DNA of 64,000 nucleotides from Ignavibacteriota bacterium (GCA_016713565.1 JADJOX010000006.1:62001-126000); one strand, 5' to 3'; numbered from the stretch's first letter, positions 17,071 through 27,085 are shown. Notes: a model not told the origin generated them from the letters alone. A program made the numbers and translations.

Positions 17071-19419
17071 TTATTTTAGTTTTACCAATGTTGCACCTGC
17101 TCCTCCGAAATCTGCATTTGCAAATTCAAACGATGCAACCATTTCATGATTTTTTAGAATTGTATGGACAGTTTCTCTTAAAACTCCTGTTCCTTTTCCA
17201 TGAATTATTTCGATATTCTTTAAATTACTTAAAGCGGCGGAATCAATAAATTTTATTAATTCAAATTCTATTTCTTCCGGTTTTCTTCCGCGAATGTCAA
17301 TTCTGGAACTAACGAAATCGACATTGCTATATTTGTTTCCATAATAAGTTTCGGCTTGATTATTTTTTTTTGCATGAACTAGGTTATTTATTTTAACTTT
17401 AATTTTAAACTTTCCGGTATCAATAGTGAAGATATCTTTTGCTTTGTCAATTTCGACAATCTCTCCTGAAGTCCCGGAATCCTTAATTTTCACATAATCA
17501 TTAATTTCAAACGAATCTTTCTGAATATTTTCATCTTTCGGTACCTGATAATTTACTTCAATTTGTTTTTTAATCTCCTCAATTTTTTGCTTTTCTTCTT
17601 TTATAGTATTTTTATCAGCTTTGGTTTCTCTAATATTTTTTATTGTGTTTTCAAATTTACTGTTTAAGTCAACTAAGAATTCTTCGGCTTTCCTTTTTGT
17701 TTCGCCTATAATCTTATCTTTTTGTTCTTTTAATTTTTTATTTTCTTTTTCATATAAATTTGTAAGTCCCTGCAGACGCGAATTCTCGATTTCCATCTGA
17801 TTTAATTTTTTGTTTAATTCAACTGATTTTGTTTCAAGTTCAGAAATAAATTTTTCAACTTTAAATTTATTTGTATCCAAATGCTGTTTTGCTGAATCAA
17901 TAATAAATTTATTGAGTCCAATTTTTGAAGCGACTTCAAAAGCGTAGCTTGATCCCGGAATTCCCTGACGAAATTTATACGTCGGGATTAAATTTTCAAT
18001 ATCGAATTCCATTGAAGCGTTTTGAAATTTTTCATATTCTGAAGCAATAATTTTTAAATTTCCATGGTGAGTAGTTGTGATAACAATTGAATTTATTTCG
18101 GAAATTTTTAGAAGAAATGCCGTTGCAAGCGCTGCTCCTTCACTTGGATCAGTGCCAGTTCCTATTTCATCAATTAGTATTAAAGAATTTTCATCGGCAT
18201 TTTCTAAAATTTCTTTAATATTCTTCAGATGAGAACTGAATGTGGATAAATCGTCTTCAAGCGATTGTTCGTCACCTATATCAATCATTATGTTACTAAA
18301 AAACATAAATTCTGAATCGGGTTGTACCGGAATATGAATTCCGCTTTGCACAAGCAAAGATAATAAGCCAATTGTTTTAAGAACTACAGTTTTTCCGCCT
18401 GCGTTTGGGCCGGTTATAATTGTAACATTATTTTTGTCAAAATTAAAATTTAAAGGAATTGATTTTTCTCTTCCAATTTTTTTTAGTAAAATTGGGTGTC
18501 GTCCTTCAATAATTTTAATTTTCCTATTGTCATTGATTTGCGGAAACGCACCAATTATCTCCAGTGAATATTTGGCATTCGCGAAAATATCATCTAATTC
18601 AGTAATAGTTTCAAAAGCTAACATTAATATTTCGGAATTCTTTCCAATTATGATTGTCAGCTCACGCAAAATTCTTTCAATTTCTCTTTTTTCCGCAAAA
18701 GTTAACGAAAGTATATCGTTGTTTAATTCCAGCGTTTGTTCTGGTTCAATATAAACTGTTTGTCCGGTATTTGATTCAGAATGTATAAATCCTTTAACAT
18801 GTCTTTTGTGTTCGGCTTTAATTGGAATTACAAGTCTGCCGTCGCGCTGTGTGAAATATTCTTCTTGAACAAGATAAGAATCGCTTAGATTTTTAAGAAT
18901 TTTATCTATCACATTACCGAGAGATGATTTCTTTTTAATAATTTCTTTTCTTATATCACTCAATTTTGCGCTAGCGGAATCTCTTATCTCACCTTTTTCA
19001 TTAAATATTTTTGAAAAAAGCGACTCAAAATTCTTATCTACAAAAAATGAATTGGAGTAAATACTAAATAATTCTGTATTTGCCGCATTTAGTTTGAAAA
19101 AGGAAAAAATTCTTCTGGATATCTGAGAAAGTTCGAATACTTTTAAAATTTCTTCTTGGTTTAGTACAATGCCGTTAACTCTGCTCTGAATTAATGTTTT
19201 TTGAAGATTTGGTAAATAATTAATCGGCGGGTATTCAAAATTTATTAAAATTTCTTTTGCTTCGGAAACCAATTTCCCTTTCAATGCGGCTTGTTCTTTT
19301 TTCTCAAATGGTTTTTGAGAAATGATTTTAAATTTAGCTAAATCTGTAATTGCATAATTAGAAATATAATTTAAAACTTTATTGTACTCTATTTTATCTA
19401 AAACTAAATTACTTATCAT
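17071..19419 (-). CDS. mutS2: Endonuclease MutS2
   Basis: MutS-family ATPase with a C-terminal Smr nuclease domain, linked to suppression of recombination and to rescue of collided ribosomes in other bacteria. The 782 aa length is normal. The core and lever helices come first, then the ATPase with P-loop ITGPNAGGKTVVLK, Walker B LILIDEIGTGTDPSEGAALA and the TTHHGNLK switch. A coiled coil covers about 510-630. The Smr domain is at about 705-782 (DIRGRKPEE, IIHGKGTGVLRE). Its start overlaps the cvpA stop by 11 bases. Confidence 0.95.
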   Translation of the reverse strand: MISNLVLDKIEYNKVLNYISNYAITDLAKFKIISQKPFEKKEQAALKGKLVSEAKEILINFEYPPINYLPNLQKTLIQSRVNGIVLNQEEILKVFELSQISRRIFSFFKLNAANTELFSIYSNSFFVDKNFESLFSKIFNEKGEIRDSASAKLSDIRKEIIKKKSSLGNVIDKILKNLSDSYLVQEEYFTQRDGRLVIPIKAEHKRHVKGFIHSESNTGQTVYIEPEQTLELNNDILSLTFAEKREIERILRELTIIIGKNSEILMLAFETITELDDIFANAKYSLEIIGAFPQINDNRKIKIIEGRHPILLKKIGREKSIPLNFNFDKNNVTIITGPNAGGKTVVLKTIGLLSLLVQSGIHIPVQPDSEFMFFSNIMIDIGDEQSLEDDLSTFSSHLKNIKEILENADENSLILIDEIGTGTDPSEGAALATAFLLKISEINSIVITTTHHGNLKIIASEYEKFQNASMEFDIENLIPTYKFRQGIPGSSYAFEVASKIGLNKFIIDSAKQHLDTNKFKVEKFISELETKSVELNKKLNQMEIENSRLQGLTNLYEKENKKLKEQKDKIIGETKRKAEEFLVDLNSKFENTIKNIRETKADKNTIKEEKQKIEEIKKQIEVNYQVPKDENIQKDSFEINDYVKIKDSGTSGEIVEIDKAKDIFTIDTGKFKIKVKINNLVHAKKNNQAETYYGNKYSNVDFVSSRIDIRGRKPEEIEFELIKFIDSAALSNLKNIEIIHGKGTGVLRETVHTILKNHEMVASFEFANADFGGAGATLVKLK

Positions 19420-19990
19420 TTTTTGTATTCAGCGTATCTAAATCAATAGGAGTTGTAAATTCTTCGGGGACTTCTTCACTGTTTTTATTTTCGATATAGT
19501 CTTTTAAAAATCCTTCAGTTTTAAAATTTGAACCCATTAAAAGATCAATAATACCGGGTGTAACATTGTAAATTGGTTTATATAACAGCGAATTATCTTT
19601 CACGTCCTGCCTTGGAATACTAATAACATTTAGCAGTAATAAAAACACGCTAGAAAAAAAAATAATTTGAACTGTTCCGGCTATTCCTCCAAGCAATTGG
19701 TTTAAGAATTTATTTACTTTATCAACAGGGTGAATGAGTCGTTTTACAATGGATGCAAATAAAATTGTGCTTAAAAATATTATAAGACCGCCAACAAGTT
19801 TTGCCAAATATGATTCGTTGTTAAATAATGGAGAAAGCTGATCACCAAGTTTTGAGGCGTATGTTATTGAAAGGTAAATACCCAAAATTAAACCGGCAAG
19901 TCCAATAATTTTTCTTACTAACCCGTCTTTATAACCTAAAATAAATCCGATTCCAAAAACAATAAGAAGAATTATATCCATGTAATTCAA
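19409..19990 (-). CDS. cvpA: CvpA family membrane protein
   Basis: A 193 aa integral membrane protein with about four transmembrane helices in the first 130 residues, beginning MNYMDIILLIVFGIGFILGYKDGLVRK, the typical CvpA opening, with the GLI..GI..S repeat following. CvpA is known from colicin V export and from envelope stress tolerance; the exact role is unclear. The C-terminal 60 residues are soluble and acidic. It overlaps mutS2 by 11 bases and lies three bases after the yqeY gene on the same strand. Confidence 0.85.
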   Translation of the reverse strand: MNYMDIILLIVFGIGFILGYKDGLVRKIIGLAGLILGIYLSITYASKLGDQLSPLFNNESYLAKLVGGLIIFLSTILFASIVKRLIHPVDKVNKFLNQLLGGIAGTVQIIFFSSVFLLLLNVISIPRQDVKDNSLLYKPIYNVTPGIIDLLMGSNFKTEGFLKDYIENKNSEEVPEEFTTPIDLDTLNTKNDK

Positions 19991-19993
19991 AAT

Positions 19994-20440
19994 TTAACCT
20001 AAAATATTTTCAACTATTTTTCTTATTTCATTTCCGTCAGCTAAACCTTTTAAATTCTTCATGGATTCTGACATAAGTTTACCAAAATCAGCTTTTGTCG
20101 CGGCGCCTATTTCTTGTGCAATAGATTTTACTTTATTTGTTATTTCTTCAACAGATAACTGTTTAGGAAGATATGTTTGAAGAATTTCCAATTCTTGTTT
20201 TTCTTTTTCTTCAAGGTCTGTTCTACCCGCTTTTGCAAACTGTTCTATAGAATCTTTTCTCTTTTTGGCGGCAGATGTTAATAATTTTATTTCATCTTCT
20301 GCCGAAAGTTCTTTGCCTATTCCACTTTTTTCAAACTCCAAAATGAGAGCTCTGATTGATCTAATAGTATTTAACTTAACCTTATCCTGCGATTTCATCG
20401 CTTCTTTTAAATCTTCATTAATCTTTTCTTTGAGCGACAT
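19994..20440 (-). CDS. yqeY: GatB/YqeY domain-containing protein
   Basis: A 148 aa soluble protein of the YqeY family, related to the C-terminal tRNA-recognition domain of GatB. Diagnostic stretches are LKEAMKSQDKVKLNTIRSIRALI at the N terminus, ERKDSIEQF-like AAKKRKDSIEQFAKAGRTDL in the middle, and the C-terminal ADGNEIRKIVENIL. Molecular function is uncertain; in many genomes it sits next to ribosomal protein S21 or dnaG, which are not present here. A clear terminator separates it from the upstream exbD genes. Confidence 0.9.
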   Translation of the reverse strand: MSLKEKINEDLKEAMKSQDKVKLNTIRSIRALILEFEKSGIGKELSAEDEIKLLTSAAKKRKDSIEQFAKAGRTDLEEKEKQELEILQTYLPKQLSVEEITNKVKSIAQEIGAATKADFGKLMSESMKNLKGLADGNEIRKIVENILG

Positions 20441-20465
20441 AGTGTTCCTATAGTTTAAGTTTATT

Positions 20466-20502
20466 TAAAAAAAAAGCAGATTATAATCATTACAATCTGC
20501 TT
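20466..20502 (-). terminator. Intrinsic terminator after the tolQ-exbD-exbD operon
   Basis: On the minus strand the sequence AAGCAGATT, an 11-base loop and AATCTGCTT form a perfect nine-base-pair stem, followed at once by a run of about eight T. It lies between the stop of the downstream exbD gene and the start of yqeY. That is what a Rho-independent terminator of the Tol/Exb operon should look like. Confidence 0.85.
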
Positions 20503-20523
20503 AAAAATACAAAAAAAAAGTTT

Positions 20524-20937
20524 TTACAATTTACTAGAAGCTGAATAATTTATTCTTCTTGCGTCAGCTTTTCTCAATGCTTGTTGAATATCCATAACTA
20601 AACCCATGCTGGAATTTTTATCAATTCTCAAAGATACAATTACTTTTGGTATATCTACTCTTTTCTTATACATAATATCTTGAATATCAGCTAATTGAAC
20701 TATATTATCGTCAATCTGAATTCTTTCATTATCTCCAATCCAAATATATGATACAAGTCTTTTATCTTCAATTTTTTGAACCGCTTTAGCTTCCGGAAGA
20801 ACAAATTTAACAAATATTTCTTGCTCTCTCATGGTTGTAGCAACCATAAAAAATAAAAGTAGCATAAAAATAATGTCTGGCAAAGACGCTGTTGAAACTT
20901 CTGTTTTTGCTTTTGCTCGTGATTTTTCAAATTTCAT
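20524..20937 (-). CDS. ExbD/TolR-family energy transducer (second copy)
   Basis: Single-pass inner-membrane protein that works with an ExbB/TolQ proton channel to energise TonB or Tol. It is 137 aa. The transmembrane helix at about 20-40 has the essential Asp in the LPDIIFMLLLFFMVATTM segment, followed by a periplasmic domain. It belongs to a three-gene operon with the adjacent exbD and tolQ/exbB genes and is transcribed last, before a strong terminator. TonB and TolB/Pal are not in the window. Confidence 0.9.
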   Translation of the reverse strand: MKFEKSRAKAKTEVSTASLPDIIFMLLLFFMVATTMREQEIFVKFVLPEAKAVQKIEDKRLVSYIWIGDNERIQIDDNIVQLADIQDIMYKKRVDIPKVIVSLRIDKNSSMGLVMDIQQALRKADARRINYSASSKL

Positions 20938-20960
20938 TTTCTTTCCTTCAAATATTTTTA

Positions 20961-21500
20961 CTACTTCTTAATTGATTCCGGTTCAGCAAATGAAACAACT
21001 TTGTATACTTTCTCTTTTAATTCATCATCTTCTTCTTCAGTTAAATCTTTAAGTTTTTTGCCCCATCTTCCCATAGCATATTCTTCTCTAACTTCAGAGA
21101 AAGCCAATTCAACCTGATCAAGAGTCTGAATAAAAATATTATAGTTCGTTTGCCTATCCGTTTTAATTGAAACAACTAATTTTTTATTTTTTGGTAATTC
21201 GATTTTACTTTTAATTCTTTCCTTTAGTAAATCTTTAATCTGCGGAATAGCAATTATTTCATTATTTAACAGAACATCACCATTTTCGTTTACAAGAATT
21301 GCAACCAATCTATCCTTTGATATAGGCATTTCTATTCTTTCTGTTTCCGGTACATATTCCGGAAGAACCATTCCAATACCTGTATCAACGTCAATGTTGG
21401 TTGTTACAAGGAAGAAAAGTAGAAGTAAGAATGTAATATCTGCCATAGATGCGGCAGAAAATTCTCCACCTGGTCTTGTTTTTTTCTTATCTGCAATCAT
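20961..21500 (-). CDS. ExbD/TolR-family energy transducer (first copy)
   Basis: A 179 aa ExbD/TolR protein, larger than its neighbour because of a C-terminal acidic extension (LTEEEDDELKEKVYKVVSFAEPESIKK region). The transmembrane helix with the proton-carrying Asp is in MADITFLLLLFFLVTTN (about 18-34). The periplasmic domain follows with QTNYNIFIQTLDQVELAF. Two ExbD-type genes with one ExbB gene are common in Bacteroidota-like genomes. The gene lies 24 bases downstream of the tolQ/exbB stop. Confidence 0.9.
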   Translation of the reverse strand: MIADKKKTRPGGEFSAASMADITFLLLLFFLVTTNIDVDTGIGMVLPEYVPETERIEMPISKDRLVAILVNENGDVLLNNEIIAIPQIKDLLKERIKSKIELPKNKKLVVSIKTDRQTNYNIFIQTLDQVELAFSEVREEYAMGRWGKKLKDLTEEEDDELKEKVYKVVSFAEPESIKK

Positions 21501-21524
21501 TATTTTATTCTCAATTTTATTTGA

Positions 21525-22208
21525 TTACTTTTTCATTTCATACAAAGCGTCGATAAGTTCAATTGAACTTTCTTCCATGTCGCCAACAATTTTATCAATT
21601 CTTGAAATAAAATAGTTATAGAAAAATTGCAAAGTCATAGCAACAACTAATCCAAACAATGTAGTTAATAAAGCTACAGAAATACCGGTAGCAACAATTG
21701 CGGGTGACATTGAATTTGCCGCAGCAATATCATCAAATGACATAATCATTCCCTGTACTGTTCCAGTAAAACCAAGCATTGGAGCCAAGCTAATGAAAAG
21801 AGAAATCCAAATAAGACCTCTTTCAAGAAAACTCATTTCAATAGCGCCATATGTCATAATTGCTTTTTCAGCAGCTTCTACGCCTTCATCTGCTCTTAAA
21901 AGACCTGCATGAAAAACGGATGCAATTGAACCTCTTGTGTTTTCACACAATTTCATTGCTTCGTTAATTCCGCCTTTTTTCAACGCATCTTTAACGGCAA
22001 CAATGAATTTTTTTGTATTGGTGCTAGATCTTGTAAGTGTCCACATTCTTTCAAATGAAAATGCCAAGCCTAAAATCAAGCAACCTAGAATCGGCCACAT
22101 GAATCCTCCACCAGCGATAAATTTTTCTTGTAAATAAGTAAGTATGCTGGTAGATTCTGCTTGAGCCAATATGTAAGTAATTGATCCAAATAATTCAGTG
22201 AAATGCAT
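21525..22208 (-). CDS. MotA/TolQ/ExbB proton channel family protein
   Basis: Inner-membrane proton channel that powers outer-membrane transport with the two ExbD proteins downstream. It is 227 aa with three transmembrane helices (about 33-52, 130-155 and 165-195). The family region is FLERGLIWISLFISLAPMLGFTGTVQGMI, followed by GISVALLTTLFGLVVA. A GGAGG Shine-Dalgarno lies 9 bases before the ATG. It is the first gene of its operon; a promoter element is proposed in the 146-base gap upstream. Confidence 0.92.
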   Translation of the reverse strand: MHFTELFGSITYILAQAESTSILTYLQEKFIAGGGFMWPILGCLILGLAFSFERMWTLTRSSTNTKKFIVAVKDALKKGGINEAMKLCENTRGSIASVFHAGLLRADEGVEAAEKAIMTYGAIEMSFLERGLIWISLFISLAPMLGFTGTVQGMIMSFDDIAAANSMSPAIVATGISVALLTTLFGLVVAMTLQFFYNYFISRIDKIVGDMEESSIELIDALYEMKK

Positions 22209-22260
22209 GAGAAATATCCTCCAATATTATTTTTTATTATTCTTTAGTTTATTTGCAAAA

Positions 22261-22268
22261 TTAAGTTG
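22261..22268 (-). promoter_or_regulatory. Possible -7 box of the tolQ/exbB operon
   Basis: On the minus strand the octamer TAATTTTG fits the Bacteroidota -7 consensus TAnnTTTG and lies about 50 bases before the ATG of the ExbB-type gene. A matching -33 TTTG at the right distance is not obvious, so this is a weak call. A ten-base palindrome TTAACGTTAA lies just upstream of it and could be an operator. Confidence 0.35.
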
Positions 22269-22354
22269 GTTAACGTTAAGTATTTAGTAAAAAAAAGTCA
22301 ATAATTAAATTTTGGTTACGTTTTCATCGATTTCAAAAATATTATTTTGATTAT

Positions 22355-23404
22355 TTATTTTTTTACAGTAAATTTTGCGCCAACTGGAAAATGATCGCTA
22401 AATCCACCCAAATATTTTTTCCCGCCGTAAGTCGGGAAAGGATTTCCATCGAACTTCCCTCCTTTTTCAATCATAAATTCAGGTTTAATAATTTTGAATG
22501 AATCGCAAATATAATCAAGGTTTTTGTTATCTGTTAATGACTTTGATACTATTATTTGATCAAGCATATTCCAGTGATCTTTATATTTATAGCTTCCTTC
22601 ACCTTTTTGAAATAAATTGTATGATAAATTAAACAATTCTGAATCATCATTTTTTGAATCATTACAATCAAAAGATGCAGCTTTAAGAGTTTTGCTAATG
22701 GAAATATTAGCAGGCATATCGTTAAAATCACCTAAAATAATTACATTCGCGTTTTGATCATCTTCTAAAATTTCTGAAATTTTTGCATTTAAAGCCTCAG
22801 CGGCATTTATTCTGAATTTTTCGGATTCTTTTAACCCTTCTCTTCTACTTGGCCAATGATTAACAAAAACATTAATTATTTCATTTGTGATTATATAATT
22901 TAATTTCACAAATAATATATCACGTGAAGATTTTGGTTCATCAAATTTTATTTTAACTGATTCAACTTTTTTTAATTGAAATTTTCTAGAATTATAAATA
23001 AGTCCAACATCAATTCCTCTTTCATCAGGTGATTCGGAATAAGCAGTTTTATAATAGTCACTTTTCAAATAATTATTGATCAAACTTTTTAACAACTCTT
23101 CATTTTCAACTTCTTCAATTCCTAAAATATCAGGTCCGTTCCCATAGTTCATATATTTAATAACTTTTGACAAATTTTCCAATTTTGTATTTAGCCGCTT
23201 ATTATCCCAGTTTCTATCACCGTTTGGTAAAAATTCTTCGTCATTTTTATTTGGGTCATCTACGGTATCAAATAAATTTTCAACATTCCAATTTGCGATA
23301 AATAATTCATTTTCTGTTTGTGCTATTGTCTTATGATTCTGTGTACAAGAACTACTGAGTATAAAAAGTAATATAAGTAAATAGAAGTTAAGATTTTTTT
23401 TCAT
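22355..23404 (-). CDS. Endonuclease/exonuclease/phosphatase-family lipoprotein
   Basis: Secreted metal-dependent nuclease or phosphodiesterase-like protein. It is 349 aa with lipobox SSSC (Cys20). EEP-fold motifs are visible: IANWNVENLFD (metal-binding Asn/Glu), IEEVEN, VNHWPSRREG with the catalytic His, ILGDFNDMP and the terminal GGFSDHFPV with Asp-His. All catalytic elements are intact. The extracytoplasmic location suggests scavenging of nucleic acid or phosphate esters; the substrate is not indicated. Divergent from polA. Confidence 0.88.
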   Translation of the reverse strand: MKKNLNFYLLILLFILSSSCTQNHKTIAQTENELFIANWNVENLFDTVDDPNKNDEEFLPNGDRNWDNKRLNTKLENLSKVIKYMNYGNGPDILGIEEVENEELLKSLINNYLKSDYYKTAYSESPDERGIDVGLIYNSRKFQLKKVESVKIKFDEPKSSRDILFVKLNYIITNEIINVFVNHWPSRREGLKESEKFRINAAEALNAKISEILEDDQNANVIILGDFNDMPANISISKTLKAASFDCNDSKNDDSELFNLSYNLFQKGEGSYKYKDHWNMLDQIIVSKSLTDNKNLDYICDSFKIIKPEFMIEKGGKFDGNPFPTYGGKKYLGGFSDHFPVGAKFTVKK

Positions 23405-23478
23405 ATTTCAAAAATTATAGTTATTGTTATAAAGTTTTTTATATAAAAGTTAATTTAGCAAAATTATTGGAAAAAATA

Positions 23479-26241
23479 ATGGCAAAGAAAAAGTTTGTAA
23501 TTATAGATGCAATGGCTATGGCTTATAAAGCCTATTTCGCTTTTATGAATAGACCTCTTCTAACTTCATCTGGAGAACCGACATCTGCAGTTTATGGTTT
23601 TCTCGTTCAGTTGATTAGAATTTTAGAAGAAACAAAGCCCGATATTATTGCAGTTGCTTTTGATTCTAAAGAAAAAACTTTCCGACATGAAATATTTAAA
23701 GGATATAAGGCAAGTAGAGCCGCAATGCCAGAAGATATGATACCGCAAATACATAGAATTAAAGAAATAATTGAGGCTTTCAAAATTCCGTTGTATATAA
23801 AACCAGGATTTGAAGCGGATGATATAATTGGAACCGCGGTTAAAATTGCCGAGCAAAAAAAAATGGAAGTTTTCGCTGTAACTCCCGATAAAGATTATGT
23901 CCAACTAATTACTGAAAATGTAAAGCTTATCAAATCCGGCAAATCAAATGAGGATTTAATTATAACCGATATTGTGAAAGCTAAAGAAGACTATGGTTTT
24001 GAACCGAAATTTATGATTGATTATTTGGCGCTCGTTGGAGATTCTTCCGATGATATTCCCGGAGTTGCCGGAATTGGACCAAAATCAGCTCAGCCGCTAA
24101 TTCTTCAGTTTGGACATCTTGAAGACATTTATAATAATATAGATATGATTGAGAAAAAAGGTATTAAATCCAAATTGGAAGAGAATAAAGAGAACGCGTT
24201 TCTTTCAAAAAAATTGGCAACAATTGTGACTGATGTAGAAATTGAATTTGATTTCGACCAAAATGCAAAAATTCCTGATTTCGAAAAAATACAATCACTT
24301 TTTACTCAGCTAGAGTTTAAGTCACTTTATGAAAAGGTAAAGAAAATATATGATTCTGATAAACATGAAGCTACTGAGAATCAAATTGTTAGCGATAAAC
24401 AAAACTTTGATAAAGCAAAAGTTAATTATCATTTAATTAAAACTGAAAAAGGCGCAAAAAACTTAGCCTCAATTTTAGCAAAAAGTAAAGAATTTGTTTT
24501 TGATACTGAAACTGATTCACTAGATACAATAGATCTTAATATTGCCGGTGCTTCGTTCAGCGTACAAAAAGGTGAAGCGTTTTTTATATCGATTGATCCA
24601 AAATTAAAGAACTCAAATTTATTTGAGGTTGATCTGAGTGACCGCTTGGATGTTGATCTTTTTATTGAAATATTCAAACCGATTTTTGAAAATGCTTCAA
24701 TTAAAAAGATTTGTCAAAACGGTAAATATGATATAAGCGTTTTAAGAAGATATGGAATAAATTTAAAAGGATTTTATTTTGATACAATGCTGGCAAGCTA
24801 TTTAATTGATCCGGATCAAAAACACGGTATGGACGCTCTTGCGGAAAAATATTTGAATTATGAAACAATTCATCTTAAAGATCTTTATGATGTAGATAAA
24901 GATCCTACTCAAATTTTCAACGTTGATCAAGAAAAGCTTAATGATTATTCCAGTGAAGATGCCGATGTTACTTATCAGCTTTATGAAAAATTCAAAAAAG
25001 AGTTAAATGAAAATGATCTTGATGAAGTAGCTTACTCAATTGAGTTTCCGCTTGTTCCAGTCTTAGAAAAAATGGAAAGAACAGGCGTTAGAATTGATAA
25101 AAAAGGACTCAATGAATTCAGCAAAGATCTTGAAAGAATGATAAATGTAACTTCTGATAATATTTTTAAGCAGGCAGGAGAAGAATTTAATATAAATTCT
25201 ACGAAACAGCTTCAATCAATTTTGTTTGATAAATTGAAAATTCAGCCAGGTAAAAAAACTAAAACCGGATTTTCAACGGACGCAAAATCTTTAGAAATGA
25301 TGCAAGGCGAACACGAGATAATTGATGAAATTTTAAATTACCGACAGTTATCAAAATTAAAATCCACTTATGCCGACGCTTTGCCGAAACTGATACATCC
25401 GAAAACCGGAAAAATACATACCACTTTTAATCAAACTGTTGCGTCAACAGGACGACTTTCAAGTTTAAATCCAAATTTGCAGAATATTCCAATAAGAACT
25501 GAGTTAGGAAAAGAAATTAGAAAAGCTTTTATTCCATCCGACGAAAATTATTTAATATTAAGCGCAGATTATAGTCAAATTGAATTGAGAATTATGGCGC
25601 ATTTAAGCAATGACGAAGCATTAATAAATGCTTTCAGTCACGGAGAAGACATTCATAGATCAACAGCGGCGCATGTTTTTCAAGTAAAGCCAGAAGAAGT
25701 TACAGCCGATATGAGACGAAAAGCCAAAGAAGTAAATTTTGGAATTCTCTACGGAATTGGAGCTTTTGGTTTGGCTGGAAGATTGGGAATTCCAAGATCA
25801 CATGCTCAAGAAGTTATAGATACATATTTTAAGACATTTAAAAATGTTAAAGGTTTGATGGATGAATTAATAGAAGAAGCAAAAAAAGCCGGTTATGCAA
25901 AAACAATAATCGGAAGGAGAAGATTTCTAAGAAACATTAATTCAAAGAATAGGGTTGTTCGCCAATTTGAAGAACGAGTTGCCATAAATATGCCCATTCA
26001 AGGAACTGCAGCTGATTTGATAAAATTAGCGATGATAAATATTCACAATGAATTGGAAAAAAGAAAAGTCGAAACTAAAATGGTTCTGCAGGTACATGAT
26101 GAATTATTATTCGAAGTAAAAAAAGATGAACTTGATGAACTGCGTCCTGTAATTAAAGAAATTATGGAAAACGCTATGAAGTTTAAAGTCCCGATTTTAG
26201 TTGAAACAGGCGTCGGTGAAAATTGGCTTGAAGCACACTAA
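23479..26241 (+). CDS. polA: DNA polymerase I
   Basis: Repair and Okazaki-fragment processing polymerase. From ATG 23479 it is 920 aa, normal for PolA; an in-frame TTG 12 bases upstream is less likely, since MAKKKFVIIDAMAMAYKA is the usual opening. Order: 5'-3' exonuclease (1-290, with DSSDDIPGVAGIGPKSA), 3'-5' exonuclease with intact FVFDTETDSLDT, then polymerase with motif A DYSQIELRIMAH, motif B RRKAKEVNFGILYG and motif C VHDELLFEV. The proofreading domain appears active because DxE, the Asn/Asp motif and EDADVTYQLY are all present. Confidence 0.96.
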   Translation: MAKKKFVIIDAMAMAYKAYFAFMNRPLLTSSGEPTSAVYGFLVQLIRILEETKPDIIAVAFDSKEKTFRHEIFKGYKASRAAMPEDMIPQIHRIKEIIEAFKIPLYIKPGFEADDIIGTAVKIAEQKKMEVFAVTPDKDYVQLITENVKLIKSGKSNEDLIITDIVKAKEDYGFEPKFMIDYLALVGDSSDDIPGVAGIGPKSAQPLILQFGHLEDIYNNIDMIEKKGIKSKLEENKENAFLSKKLATIVTDVEIEFDFDQNAKIPDFEKIQSLFTQLEFKSLYEKVKKIYDSDKHEATENQIVSDKQNFDKAKVNYHLIKTEKGAKNLASILAKSKEFVFDTETDSLDTIDLNIAGASFSVQKGEAFFISIDPKLKNSNLFEVDLSDRLDVDLFIEIFKPIFENASIKKICQNGKYDISVLRRYGINLKGFYFDTMLASYLIDPDQKHGMDALAEKYLNYETIHLKDLYDVDKDPTQIFNVDQEKLNDYSSEDADVTYQLYEKFKKELNENDLDEVAYSIEFPLVPVLEKMERTGVRIDKKGLNEFSKDLERMINVTSDNIFKQAGEEFNINSTKQLQSILFDKLKIQPGKKTKTGFSTDAKSLEMMQGEHEIIDEILNYRQLSKLKSTYADALPKLIHPKTGKIHTTFNQTVASTGRLSSLNPNLQNIPIRTELGKEIRKAFIPSDENYLILSADYSQIELRIMAHLSNDEALINAFSHGEDIHRSTAAHVFQVKPEEVTADMRRKAKEVNFGILYGIGAFGLAGRLGIPRSHAQEVIDTYFKTFKNVKGLMDELIEEAKKAGYAKTIIGRRRFLRNINSKNRVVRQFEERVAINMPIQGTAADLIKLAMINIHNELEKRKVETKMVLQVHDELLFEVKKDELDELRPVIKEIMENAMKFKVPILVETGVGENWLEAH

Positions 26242-26443
26242 AAAATTAAAAATACAAAAGTTATAGTATTCTTACATCATTCGTTAATATTTATGCTGAA
26301 AATCTTTTGGTAATTATAAATCTAGGCAATGTGCTTTACTATTATTTAAGCTTTAGCAATATGCAATGTAAAGTATTAGTTCTGAATCATTCTAAAAATC
26401 CAGAATTAAAATAGAGATTAATTTTCATTTGTGAGTTAAATTA
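26242..26443 (+). other. Convergent intergenic gap, no gene seen
   Basis: A 202-base AT-rich gap between the ends of polA and the cyclophilin gene. I see no tRNA, no small open frame with a ribosome-binding site and no strong terminator. A short CTTTAC/GTAAAG inverted repeat with a long loop (26334-26371) is the only structure, and it could be chance. Confidence 0.5.
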
Positions 26444-27085
26444 CTAATTAAAAATAATTTTTGTAGAAATTATATAATCTAAATTTGGAAAATTTTTATT
26501 TAAGTAATCATTCCCTGTTGTTGAAATTGAATCTTGATTCGGTTCTTGCAAATATTCAGAATTTATGGCTTCGACAATTTCTATACCTTTAATCACTTTG
26601 CCAAAAGCAGGAAATCCTTTTACACCATTAAAATCAGATTCATCGAGTCTTTTGTTGTCGGCTAAATTAATAAATAATTGATTTGATCTTGTATTAGGTC
26701 CGCCTCTTGCAAATGAAATTGAGCCTTTTTCGTTACTTAATTTTACCGGCTCATCTGCAACTCCCAAATCTTGCCAAACTTTATCAATTTCTGGTATTCC
26801 TTTCATTCCCCATTGAACAACAAAATTAGGAAGCACTCTAAAAAATCTATTTTCACTATAGTAGTTGTTTTTTACCAAGTAATAAAATCTATCAACTGCC
26901 AAAGGAGAATATTCTCTTTTAGCTTCAACAATAAAATTCCCTTTAGAAGTAACAAATTCAACCTTAAATATATCCGGAGATTTTTCTTTTATTTCACTTT
27001 TATCTGGTTCTAATAATGGATTTGATGCTGAGCACGATAAAAGTGATAAAAAAGTTAAAATTAATATCACAATTCTAAATTTCAT
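26444..27085 (-). CDS. Cyclophilin-type peptidyl-prolyl cis-trans isomerase, lipoprotein
   Basis: Periplasmic or outer-membrane foldase. It is 213 aa with lipobox LLSC (Cys18). The cyclophilin domain spans about 45-213, with NRFFRVLPNFVVQWG, the signature GSISFARGGPNTRSNQLFINLAD and FPAFGKVIKGIEIVEAI. The catalytic Arg in FFRV is present. The active site looks complete. It stands alone, convergent with polA. Confidence 0.9.
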   Translation of the reverse strand: MKFRIVILILTFLSLLSCSASNPLLEPDKSEIKEKSPDIFKVEFVTSKGNFIVEAKREYSPLAVDRFYYLVKNNYYSENRFFRVLPNFVVQWGMKGIPEIDKVWQDLGVADEPVKLSNEKGSISFARGGPNTRSNQLFINLADNKRLDESDFNGVKGFPAFGKVIKGIEIVEAINSEYLQEPNQDSISTTGNDYLNKNFPNLDYIISTKIIFN